A stretch of DNA of 29,416 nt from a virus, in IMG/VR virus record IMGVR_UViG_3300001473_000090, positions 1 through 29,416 of that record; one strand, written 5' to 3'. The notes beneath the pieces are model-generated. The model worked only from the letters and a program-made list of their open reading frames with translations. It had not been told where the DNA came from and ran no database searches. A program made the position numbers and the translations under genes. Below, piece after piece: positions 8,611-14,497 of the stretch. Within the stretch, counting starts at the first letter, position 1. Every line of letters begins with the position of its first letter.

Positions 8611-8802
8611 ATGTCATTCGCTACAGCGAAAGCTCAATTTCAAGACAACGTTGATCGCCACGCACGAGCCCAAGACAATCCCGCTCTGTACAATCTCAGC
8701 GCTGGGCTTCTTCAACTGACTCAAGCAATGGAGAGCGAAATTCGGAGTCTGCGTGACGAGGTCCGTCGATTACGGCACGACGTTCAAGACATTCGGCGGT
8801 AG
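8611..8802 (+). CDS. Small coiled-coil protein of unknown function
   Basis: This 63-aa protein starts at the ATG at 8611, with AGGAG about 6 nt upstream (8600-8604). The N-terminal half is polar (MSFATAKAQFQDNVDRHARA); the C-terminal part is a coiled coil (about residues 33-63) with LTQAMESEIRSLRDEVRRLR-type heptads. The leader shares CTAACTCAG with the previous small gene, and a TGCTACTTT element at 8570-8578 resembles an extended -10, but no good -35 is visible. The protein could be a small oligomeric regulator. The terminator just after it (8824-8852) reads on the other strand. Confidence 0.65.
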   Translation: MSFATAKAQFQDNVDRHARAQDNPALYNLSAGLLQLTQAMESEIRSLRDEVRRLRHDVQDIRR

Positions 8803-8823
8803 CCAGCTAACCTCGCATCCATC

Positions 8824-8852
8824 AAAAAACCCGGCCGCCGTTTGGCGCCGGG
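8824..8852 (-). terminator. Rho-independent terminator of the early minus operon
   Basis: On the minus strand a GC-rich stem (CCCGGCGCC / GGCGGCCGGG, one bulge, AAAC loop) is followed by TTTTTT. It lies 34 nt after the stop of the DUF6456-like gene and closes the long operon that starts at the Cro-like gene. No T-run follows it on the plus strand. Confidence 0.85.
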
Positions 8853-8885
8853 TCAACATCTAGCCGCACTTCGCGACCTCAACCG

Positions 8886-9428
8886 CTACATACCCGATCT
8901 GCTTATTCCTGGCAAGCCAAAATGGTCGGCGAGTGCGCACAACCCCAACCGCAGGGCAACAATACCGCCAGCCGGATTCTGCCCGGTGCGTTTCGCCCAG
9001 GCGCTCGCTGTTCCGTCGGCCAAGCAAACGTGAACCAGGACCGGCGATAGCTGCTTGCCGGCAGCCTGAAGCGCTGCGCTGAAATCGGCCCACGCATCGG
9101 CCCTTCTGCCTTCCGCCTCTTCGTCTCCACCGCGAACGGCGAAGAGATTGGCCGCGACCACAGGCGAACGGCCCGCGGCAAACCATAGCCGGTAGAGCTT
9201 CTCCCCTGCCGCATACTCCCGGCTATCGATATCCCCGCGCTGCGCATACCGATCCAACACCCGCTGCGTCATGACCCGCTTGGCGGTGACGCCGGCGACC
9301 TCGGTGGGGCTATCGACGATGACGTCGCCATGCTGATAGCGTTGGGCAGGCCCGTGGTCGGCTTCAAACGTCGGGGCGGGCTTGCGGCGGCGCTTAGCTG
9401 CTGCGGCCACCTGAGTCGCCAGTATCAA
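8886..9428 (-). CDS. DUF6456-like phage protein, possible late-gene regulator
   Basis: This 180-aa protein has a central segment, RVLDRYAQRGDIDSREYAAG then EKLYRLWFAAGRSP (about residues 55-90), and a C-terminal helix pair, SAWAKRTGQNPAGGIVALRL to GLCALADHFG (about 142-170). This pattern is typical of DUF6456 proteins found in alphaproteobacterial genomes and prophages; the last part looks like a DNA-binding helical bundle. It is the last gene of the early minus operon, before the terminator and the late head genes. That is the position of Q-type antiterminators or late activators in lambdoid phages, so a late-regulator role is a reasonable but unproven inference. The ATG start at 9428 overlaps the previous gene by 35 nt. 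Confidence 0.65.
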   Translation of the reverse strand: MILATQVAAAAKRRRKPAPTFEADHGPAQRYQHGDVIVDSPTEVAGVTAKRVMTQRVLDRYAQRGDIDSREYAAGEKLYRLWFAAGRSPVVAANLFAVRGGDEEAEGRRADAWADFSAALQAAGKQLSPVLVHVCLADGTASAWAKRTGQNPAGGIVALRLGLCALADHFGLPGISRSGM

Positions 9429-9612
9429 CCCCCAGGCCGTAACGGTTCAGGCTCTCAACGCTGACGCGATCAGCCCAAGGCTTCTTTCCTTTCGGCATCA
9501 TTAGTCCCGCCAACATCCAATCGCGACTAGACCCCGAATGACCGGGCTGATCGTTGGAATAATCGATGGCTTCCCACCGATCCCCGTCAGAACAAATGGA
9601 TAAACAAATCAT
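9394..9612 (-). CDS. Small hypothetical phage protein
   Basis: This 72-aa protein begins MICLSICSDGDRWEAIDYS. Its ATG forms an ATGA junction with the stop of the 29-aa gene upstream, and an AAGGAAAG SD-like tract lies about 13 nt before the start. It overlaps the DUF6456-like gene by 35 nt. No domain was recognised. The WEAIDYSNDQPGHSGSSRDW segment suggests a small globular protein. Both overlaps support real expression as part of the operon. Confidence 0.55.
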   Translation of the reverse strand: MICLSICSDGDRWEAIDYSNDQPGHSGSSRDWMLAGLMMPKGKKPWADRVSVESLNRYGLGVDTGDSGGRSS

Positions 9613-9698
9613 ACCAAAGCACCCTTTCCTTTTTGATCGCCCAATTCTGTACTTTCTGGGGGCTTAGGCAATGGTGTTCCGCGAACTTTTTTAACCAT
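9609..9698 (-). CDS. 29-aa phage microprotein
   Basis: This frame has exactly the signals of its neighbours. ATG at 9698 is preceded by GGAGGTG at a 4-nt spacing (inside the end of the previous gene), the start overlaps the previous stop by 8 nt, and the stop overlaps the next ATG in an ATGA junction. The peptide is basic and proline-rich (MVKKVRGTPLPKPPESTELG...). No function is recognised. It fills what would otherwise be a 78-nt gap in an operon with almost no gaps. It is too short for usual gene callers. Confidence 0.6.
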   Translation of the reverse strand: MVKKVRGTPLPKPPESTELGDQKGKGALV

Positions 9699-9903
9699 CA
9701 CCCACCTCCAGATACCCCCGCAACTCCGCCGCATCGGCCGTCAACCGCCCTCCGACCTGCGGGTTCACGGTCCCGACCCGGTGCGCCGCCCATTCCAGCG
9801 TCATGGTGAGCTGGTCGACGAAGGTGCGCGGGATGGTGACGGTCGCCTCCGTCGAGCCCACCGGCTCCGACCAGGACACATTGGCGGTTGGGTTATTGGC
9901 CAT
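9691..9903 (-). CDS. Small hypothetical phage protein
   Basis: This 70-aa protein starts at the ATG at 9903 (MANNPTANVSWSEPVGSTEA). The start is inside the last codons of the TM gene, at one of the repeated GGCGTGATG junctions. It is predicted to be a beta-strand followed by two helices (IPRTFVDQLTMTLEWAAHRV). No family was recognised. An in-frame upstream extension to 9984 exists but would run through the TM gene and is not favoured. Confidence 0.65.
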   Translation of the reverse strand: MANNPTANVSWSEPVGSTEATVTIPRTFVDQLTMTLEWAAHRVGTVNPQVGGRLTADAAELRGYLEVGDG

Positions 9904-10153
9904 CACGCCAACCCTTCCGCCAAAGCTCGCGAAGGCTGATCCGGACGCCGACCAGAGCAAGAAGCCCGAAGCAGAGCGTGGCAACCACTGCGACCGCTAT
10001 GGCCAAACCAATGCCGGCTATGACCAGCGCAATCGGTATCCAAAGCGGCGACAGAACCCACCACCACGACCAGTCGATGTTGTCCGTCAGCTTCAGCACC
10101 ACAAACACGATCAGCAAGACCGTCAGGATGCTCGCGCCGCCACCTCGTGCCAT
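9893..10153 (-). CDS. Small two-TM protein, Fragile-X-F/TMEM185-like phage family
   Basis: This 86-aa protein starts at the ATG at 10153 with a strong SD (GGAGGAGA, 7 nt upstream). Two hydrophobic segments, ILTVLLIVFVVLKL (about residues 8-22) and PIALVIAGIGLAIAVAVVAT (about 38-60), flank the DNIDWSWWWVLSPLWIP motif. This motif is typical of the short phage proteins often annotated as transmembrane Fragile-X-F. They sit in early operons of many temperate phages; function unknown. The C-terminus is basic (RISLRELWRKGWRDGQ) and overlaps the next start by 11 nt. Confidence 0.75.
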   Translation of the reverse strand: MARGGGASILTVLLIVFVVLKLTDNIDWSWWWVLSPLWIPIALVIAGIGLAIAVAVVATLCFGLLALVGVRISLRELWRKGWRDGQ

Positions 10154-10222
10154 CACCCAATCTCCTCCGGAACGGGTTTCCAACGGCCGCACTCTGCCAC
10201 AGCTCGCGCTCCTGAGCTTCCA

Positions 10223-10564
10223 TCACGCCGCCCTCCTTTCCCGCCTCAGCCTGCGCGCCCGGACCATCTCGATCCGGCTGCGAAGCGTCCAGTTGAACGC
10301 GTTGTCGGCGAGGCCGTTGCAATCCGCGCATGCCGGGACCTTGATCAGCAGGCGTCGATACTGCCGCTTGCTGGGATCTTCGGTCGACCCATCGCCGAAC
10401 CGTGATGCAGCCAGGCTGACCGGCAGCACGTGATCAATCCCGGTCGCCGCATCGCCGCAGTAGATGCAGCGTTTGCACCAGCGGAACTTCTTCCGGTACA
10501 GCCGACCGACGGCCTTGAGGTTGCAGCGTCGTCGCCATCCCGGCGGCTTGAACGGGTTGCCCAT
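10223..10564 (-). CDS. HNH-type zinc endonuclease-like protein
   Basis: This 113-aa protein has an HNH-like core: CKRCIYCGDAATGIDHVLPV (about residues 30-50), with the D-H pair after the first Cys pair, then VPACADCNGLADN (about 77-90) with the second Cys pair and an N-x-x-x-x-N end. HNH proteins nick DNA or, when phage-encoded near the terminase, help packaging; here the gene sits with replication genes. The ATG at 10564 forms TGATG with the upstream stop. A GTG one codon earlier is possible. The 3' end again shows the GGCGTGATG junction but no gene follows directly. Confidence 0.8.
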   Translation of the reverse strand: MGNPFKPPGWRRRCNLKAVGRLYRKKFRWCKRCIYCGDAATGIDHVLPVSLAASRFGDGSTEDPSKRQYRRLLIKVPACADCNGLADNAFNWTLRSRIEMVRARRLRRERRAA

Positions 10565-11022
10565 CACGCCACGTCTGCCGCCTGCTGGGCTTCGCGGACA
10601 GAGGCCCCAACCACCTCCCGCTCAAGCCGGCTCCGAAGTATGCGCCGGTACTCCGATTTCGACGACAAGATGCGCTCCAGCTCATGCCAGGAAGGCCACC
10701 ACTTGCCGTCCTTACGCCTGGGCCATTCGGCAAGCGTTTCGCGCACCACGTCGGCCGGGAACCGCGCCAGCTCGTCGGCATAAGCGGCGACGGTGATTTC
10801 CATGTCGACGGCCGACTCAGCCCTAGCCTTGGTCAGCGCCCTGAGCTTCGTCAGAGCCGCGGCGATTCCAGCTGGAGGCATGGGCGTCATCGCCAATTCA
10901 ACCATCGCCAGCGCCTTGCGAACGTCTGCACCGGCCAGATCGCCGAACGAGATGCGCTCGATCACCCGGTACATCGGCGCGTCATTCGGGAACATTGTCC
11001 GGCGATGAACCTCGTGCGGCAT
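10564..11022 (-). CDS. Replication-associated protein, likely helicase-loader-like
   Basis: The helical C-terminal region has ITVAAYADELARFPADVVRE followed by TLAEWPRRKDGKWWPSWHEL, a pattern common in alphaproteobacterial phage genes next to DUF1376 replication proteins. It probably helps load the host replicative helicase, by position. The start is uncertain. I use the ATG at 11022 (GAGG 12 nt upstream), giving a 41-nt overlap with the DUF1376 gene. ATG 10995 gives a 14-nt overlap. The longest start, ATG 11241, has the best SD (GAGGG, 8 nt) but would overlap by 260 nt. Confidence 0.65.
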   Translation of the reverse strand: MPHEVHRRTMFPNDAPMYRVIERISFGDLAGADVRKALAMVELAMTPMPPAGIAAALTKLRALTKARAESAVDMEITVAAYADELARFPADVVRETLAEWPRRKDGKWWPSWHELERILSSKSEYRRILRSRLEREVVGASVREAQQAADVA

Positions 11023-11812
11023 AGCGCATTGCTGCCTCAGCGAAGCTTGGAGGTTCCTGTCGGTGTCGGCCGCCGGCTGCGTGGCCATTTTGGCGAGGGC
11101 CGCCTGCCTGACTTCGCTCGTCAGCGTCACGGCGGACCCAGTTTCGCCAGGTGGCTGGCCAATCAGCTTTGCGGCCAGACTTCCCACCTTTTCCGGCCCA
11201 GTAGTCTCGGAATCGTGCCGCGGTTCGGTCGATGTCTGCATCCGTCAAGCCCTCGGATTTGGCAAATTTTCGGTCTGTCGGCGACGGCTCCCAGCCGTCT
11301 GGCAAGCGGGTTTCACGCTTGGGTGTCGGATTGGCCTTTGGCTCAGGCGAAGCTTCGGAAGGGGGGGAGACACCCGACAGGGTGTCGGGGGTTATACTAG
11401 TAGATAAGGTTTTGGTTGCATCGTCGCGGCGCCCGTCCGGCATACGCTTTGGCTTTGCCGTGGCGTCTTGCTTTTTCCTTTTTCGCCAGCCACTTGTGGC
11501 GCGGTCGCTCTGTTTCTTGCTTTTTTCACGGACCTTATCGCGCACGTTTAGTTGTCGAAGTTGCTGAAACTCGTTGCGCCTTTTGTTCAGGCGCCAAAAC
11601 CCCATCACGACGTCGCGGTTTTCGACCCACTCGTCGTCGCTCATGCTGGCCCAGCGGGCCAACTGACGATCATCGTTCGGTAGCGAGCAGGATGGCCGGC
11701 GCCACGCCTCCATCAGCAGCAGCAGATAGGCGCCATGCTGAGCGGCGGTCAGATGACGGGTGTCCGCTAGGTAGGCGTCGGTCCAGATGGGCATGGCAGG
11801 GTACTCAGCCAT
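10982..11812 (-). CDS. DUF1376 (YdaU-type) phage replication initiation protein
   Basis: This 276-aa protein opens with MAEYPAMPIWTDAYLADTRH and HLTAAQHGAYLLLLMEAWRR, the DUF1376 signature, a small winged-helix-type domain (residues about 4-90). A basic linker (KKQSDRATSGWRKRKKQ) follows. Near the C-terminus is a DnaT-like segment with RFRDYWAGKGGKSGRKADWP and ATWRNWVRR (about 210-240), which in DnaT binds ssDNA and primes helicase loading. The gene therefore most likely acts in replication initiation with the downstream loader-like protein. I use the ATG at 11812, which overlaps the upstream nuclease gene by 8 nt; an in-frame upstream extension is not favoured. Confidence 0.85.
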   Translation of the reverse strand: MAEYPAMPIWTDAYLADTRHLTAAQHGAYLLLLMEAWRRPSCSLPNDDRQLARWASMSDDEWVENRDVVMGFWRLNKRRNEFQQLRQLNVRDKVREKSKKQSDRATSGWRKRKKQDATAKPKRMPDGRRDDATKTLSTSITPDTLSGVSPPSEASPEPKANPTPKRETRLPDGWEPSPTDRKFAKSEGLTDADIDRTAARFRDYWAGKGGKSGRKADWPATWRNWVRRDADERSQAGGPRQNGHAAGGRHRQEPPSFAEAAMRYAARGSSPDNVPE

Positions 11813-12374
11813 GGCTCTCTGGGTCGAACTCGACCATGATTTCGGCCGCAAGCGTGCAGATTTCGTGGCTGGCCTTGAATGGGTCGCGCCAGAGTTCGCT
11901 GCCGCTGAAGCGAAGAGGACGATAACCCAGGGCCGTTAGCTCACGATCCCTCTGCCGGTCCGCAGTCGCTCGAGCCTTATCTACGTTATGCCATTCGTGG
12001 CCGTCGCACTCGATGGCCAAGGCCGCTATTCGTTCCTCGTTGTAGGTTATGTAAACGAGAAAATCGACGCGGTAGGTCCCGACAACAGCTTGAGGCACGA
12101 GCATCGCTGCATATCGACGGTAGCGACCAATATGCCCCTTGGCCTTGAGTTCTGCGAACCGGTCTGGAGCGGCACAGAGGATGTCGACATCCTCGCCGAA
12201 AATCTGCTCGCCGAGGCAAAGCATATCTACGGTCAAGGCTAAACCGAAGGCTTCTTCTATGGGGCTTTCGCAGAAGCGTCGCCACATGCTGACCGCGTGC
12301 GTGAAGCGTGATTGGGCCTCGTCAAGGACCGCCTCAAGCGCCTCGTTCTCGAGATCCTTAATCCTGTCGTTCAT
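11805..12374 (-). CDS. DUF559/Vsr-like PD-(D/E)XK endonuclease
   Basis: This 189-aa protein reads SPIEEAFGLAL (about residues 37-47), TYRVDFLVYI (about 99-108), then LAIECDGHEWHN (about 117-128) and a basic helix DKARATADRQRDRELTALGY with LRFSGSELWRDP at the end. This is the layout of the DUF559/Vsr-like PD-(D/E)XK nucleases: helix E, D of VDF, E-C-D with nearby His. It should be an active metal-dependent endonuclease, although its DNA target is unknown. The SD GGAGG lies 8 nt before the ATG at 12374. It sits inside a replication operon and is slightly less GC-rich, so it may be a late acquisition. Confidence 0.75.
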   Translation of the reverse strand: MNDRIKDLENEALEAVLDEAQSRFTHAVSMWRRFCESPIEEAFGLALTVDMLCLGEQIFGEDVDILCAAPDRFAELKAKGHIGRYRRYAAMLVPQAVVGTYRVDFLVYITYNEERIAALAIECDGHEWHNVDKARATADRQRDRELTALGYRPLRFSGSELWRDPFKASHEICTLAAEIMVEFDPESHG

Positions 12375-12396
12375 CGGCTATCCTCCGGCCTCCCCA

Positions 12397-12780
12397 TCAC
12401 GTAGCCCTCCGCCGGCGCAGATACCCAGCCGCGCGCAGAAAGCGAACCTCACGCGCCGTCAGCCGGTTATTCTTGCCGCCATAGCCGCCGGCGTCTCGCA
12501 ACGTCTGGATGGCGGCGTCGTATGGCGTCGGCGGCTCGTTGTGCGCTTCGATCCGGCGATCGCGTGCCATATGGCAGCTGGCACCGTCGCATGCGGTCCT
12601 GGCCCCGCTGCGCAGAGACGTCGCCGTGACCAACTTCAAGGCGCCGCACTCGCAACGGCAGTAGACGCGCGTTTCGCCTCCGCCGCGCCCTCGCCGAGGC
12701 TTGGGCGGACCGACACTCAGGACGGCCAGCAGGCCATACTTCTGGCCAACCATGTCGGTCCCGATCGTGCGGCGGCCCAT
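12397..12780 (-). CDS. Zinc-finger protein resembling the N-domain of AP2/HNH phage proteins
   Basis: This 127-aa protein begins MGRRTIGTDMVGQKYGLLAV. The sequence GQKYGLLAVLSVG is followed by YCRCECGALKLVTATSLRSG (about residues 40-60) and ACDGASCH. This G-x-x-F/Y-G-x-L-x-V ... C-x-C-x-C-G ... L-x-S-G layout is the treble-clef-like N-terminal part of AP2/HNH homing-type phage proteins. The C-terminal part has a predicted helix pair ending in a basic tail (RRRRAT) and no HNH triad, so it may bind DNA without cutting. The ATG is at a TGATG junction with the GcrA-like gene. Confidence 0.65.
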   Translation of the reverse strand: MGRRTIGTDMVGQKYGLLAVLSVGPPKPRRGRGGGETRVYCRCECGALKLVTATSLRSGARTACDGASCHMARDRRIEAHNEPPTPYDAAIQTLRDAGGYGGKNNRLTAREVRFLRAAGYLRRRRAT

Positions 12781-12959
12781 CACGCCGCCTCGCTCTTCGG
12801 CACATACGCCACGTAGCAGACCTCGTGATGCTCATCGCAATACGCGCTCTCGTCCCGCGCAGGCTTGGCGCAGAACAGCTGCGGCGGGTCTTTCGGCCCA
12901 CCGAGCGGGTATCGGCAGTCGAACGGCCCGAGGTCGCGGAGGGGTTTGGGGTTGGTCAT
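12780..12959 (-). CDS. Short GcrA-like zinc-knuckle protein
   Basis: This 59-aa protein has the pattern CRYPLGGPKDPPQLFCAKPA then ESAYCDEHHEVCYV. C-x-x-P-x-G ... F-C ... Y-C-x-x-H is the zinc-binding C-terminal pattern of GcrA, the alphaproteobacterial cell-cycle factor that binds sigma70 RNA polymerase at methylated DNA. The N-terminal DNA-binding domain of GcrA is absent. The ATG at 12959 overlaps the methylase stop in an ATGA junction and the stop forms TGATG with the next gene, so it is a real link in the chain. Whether it competes with host GcrA or is only a generic zinc knuckle is open. Confidence 0.7.
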   Translation of the reverse strand: MTNPKPLRDLGPFDCRYPLGGPKDPPQLFCAKPARDESAYCDEHHEVCYVAYVPKSEAA

Positions 12960-13537
12960 GCGGCCTCCGGGAACTTGTCGACCTCATCGCCCCACGAATC
13001 CCAGCCTGGACGGCGTTGACGCGAGAACAGGTCGAGGTACGGCCCGCCCGCATAGGCTTCAATGCGGTCATAGGTTTCGTCTGGCTTACGGCTGTGCTCT
13101 CGGCGCGGCGCGACGATTAGTTCGCGCACCGCTTTGGATTTGCGCTTCGGGCTACCGCGCCTGCCAAGCAGGCAGAACTCAACGTTCTTGCGCGTCGTGT
13201 GGCCCATACCGACATGGAACGAGGCCGGCGACCAATTGCCGTCTGCCGGCGCGCGCGGGTTCAACTTCGCCCAAGTGAACCCCATCGACGAGTAGCGAAA
13301 GACCCACGCCTCGATGACCTCTAGAGCCTGCGGCAGGTTTGGCGTCGTAGACCACAGGAAAAGGTGGCAATCGCGGGCCGCTAATTCGACCACCGGGAGC
13401 GCCTTGACGTCCGGCAGTCGCATGGTCTCGTAGTGCCGAGAGGCCGACTTGCCCTCGCCCTTTGGCGAAAACACCTGATAGCGCCATGGCGGGTCGGCCA
13501 GGATCACGTTGTACGGTGGGTTCAGGCCATCAAACAT
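12956..13537 (-). CDS. MT-A70 family DNA adenine N6-methyltransferase
   Basis: This 193-aa protein has the catalytic DPPW motif in NVILADPPWRYQVFS (about residues 10-25), the HLFLWSTTPNLPQALEVI segment (about 58-76), and GHTTRKNVEFCLLGRRG (about 112-128). Near the end are HSRKPDETYDRIE and GPYLDLFSR, all MT-A70/phage adenine methylase signatures. It should methylate adenine N6 in DNA, usually to protect phage DNA from restriction. The ATG at 13537 overlaps the VRR-NUC stop (TGATG), and the stop overlaps the GcrA-like start. No cognate restriction gene is adjacent, so it looks like an orphan methylase. Confidence 0.92.
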   Translation of the reverse strand: MFDGLNPPYNVILADPPWRYQVFSPKGEGKSASRHYETMRLPDVKALPVVELAARDCHLFLWSTTPNLPQALEVIEAWVFRYSSMGFTWAKLNPRAPADGNWSPASFHVGMGHTTRKNVEFCLLGRRGSPKRKSKAVRELIVAPRREHSRKPDETYDRIEAYAGGPYLDLFSRQRRPGWDSWGDEVDKFPEAA

Positions 13538-13914
13538 CACGCCGCCACCTTCGCCCGCAACGGCACGCCGGCCTGATGCAGCGCGAACGCCACGTCATCG
13601 ACCGACCGGCAGCAGTACCAGCGCAGGCCTAGCGACTTGACATCGTGCGCGAACTGCTCTTGCTCGCTGCCTAAGCGGCCAGCCTTGGCCTTCAGTTCGA
13701 TGAACACCACCGGTTCGACGGCCGGCGGCCCAAAAATCACGATGTCAGGGAAGCCCGGCCGCGCGCCCTTAGCCTTCAGTAGGCCGGCTTCGGTCTTTGT
13801 GCGCTTGCCGCCCATATCCACCGTGGACCACACCCAGCCGGTCGGCAGCGCGATGGCGAGGTACTCCGCGACCGCGATGTGCAGCGCGTCTTCGGGCTTG
13901 TAGCGGCGCCTCAT
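13537..13914 (-). CDS. VRR-NUC domain nuclease
   Basis: This 125-aa protein is a stand-alone VRR-NUC domain: ALHIAVAEYLAIAL at the start, then ARPGFPDIVIFGPP (about residues 50-64) with the catalytic D, and VVFIELKAKAGRLGSEQEQF (about 68-88) with E-x-K. The family cleaves branched DNA (bacterial and phage members resolve Holliday-type structures), and phages often carry it in replication operons. It probably resolves recombination or replication intermediates before packaging. Coupled by ATGA to the gene upstream and by TGATG to the methylase. Confidence 0.92.
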   Translation of the reverse strand: MRRRYKPEDALHIAVAEYLAIALPTGWVWSTVDMGGKRTKTEAGLLKAKGARPGFPDIVIFGPPAVEPVVFIELKAKAGRLGSEQEQFAHDVKSLGLRWYCCRSVDDVAFALHQAGVPLRAKVAA

Positions 13915-14120
13915 CGGCCGGCCCCAAATTGGCGCCGAAGCGCGGCCATGAAGCTTCCCAGGTTGCCGAGCACCCGTTCGTTCTGCCGTTGCGCTGCCTC
14001 AACCTTCAGCCGCTCCGTCATCGCCGCCCTCAGGTCGGCTCCCGTCCGGTGCTGAGACCGCGTGTCGCCGCGCTTCACCGCGTCCTGGTGCGCGGCGTGG
14101 GCTTGGTCGTAGTCGGTCAT
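13911..14120 (-). CDS. Small hypothetical phage protein
   Basis: This 69-aa, basic, almost fully helical protein (MTDYDQAHAAHQDAVKRGDT...) overlaps both neighbours by ATGA junctions. It has no recognised domain. The sequence KRGDTRSQHRTGADLRAAMT suggests a short helical hairpin. A regulator or accessory of the downstream nuclease is possible only by position. Confidence 0.65.
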   Translation of the reverse strand: MTDYDQAHAAHQDAVKRGDTRSQHRTGADLRAAMTERLKVEAAQRQNERVLGNLGSFMAALRRQFGAGR

Positions 14121-14497
14121 TGGGTCGCCATCGCGAGCGCGGCTTCCAGCTTGGCTTTGTCGGCGTAGACCAGGGCGGTGTTGCGCTTCGATGACTTCAA
14201 GCCCGCGGGACGATCCTTGATGGCGTTCCGCAACACCTCGCTAACTGCGTTCGCGCCCCTGCAGTGCTTTGGCAGGAAGGCCATCGGCCGAACTGCCGGC
14301 CTCTCGTGGACGGCGTACTGCTCGCGTGCCTGGTTGTGACGGTACGCTTCTAAGGATGCCTTCGCGGTTTGAAGGATTGCGGCAGCGGATAGTTCGCAGG
14401 CGTTTGTTCCGTGACGCATTAGGTTGAGGCTCTCTGCGGCGGCGCTAAGCCGAACCTGCTTGTACTTACCGGTTTTGGGATCAATCACCATCGTCAT
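14117..14497 (-). CDS. Hypothetical phage protein
   Basis: This 126-aa protein (MTMVIDPKTGKYKQVRLSAA...) has a basic start and mostly helical content. Central KASLEAYRHNQAREQYAVHE and C-terminal ALVYADKAKLEAALAMATQ are predicted helices. No family was recognised. It is joined by ATGA overlaps to the GapR/GIY-YIG fusion upstream and the 69-aa gene downstream, so it is co-translated with DNA-metabolism genes. Confidence 0.7.
   Translation of the reverse strand: MTMVIDPKTGKYKQVRLSAAAESLNLMRHGTNACELSAAAILQTAKASLEAYRHNQAREQYAVHERPAVRPMAFLPKHCRGANAVSEVLRNAIKDRPAGLKSSKRNTALVYADKAKLEAALAMATQ

Noticed and set aside
9903-10331. Minus-strand frame starting at the GGCGTGATG junction at 10223
   Set aside because: It overlaps the whole small TM gene, which has a strong SD and clear membrane segments; kept only as a possible gene remnant.
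10684-11400. Plus-strand open frame antisense to the DUF1376 and loader-like genes
   Set aside because: Opposite to genes with recognised motifs, no SD and shadow-like composition.
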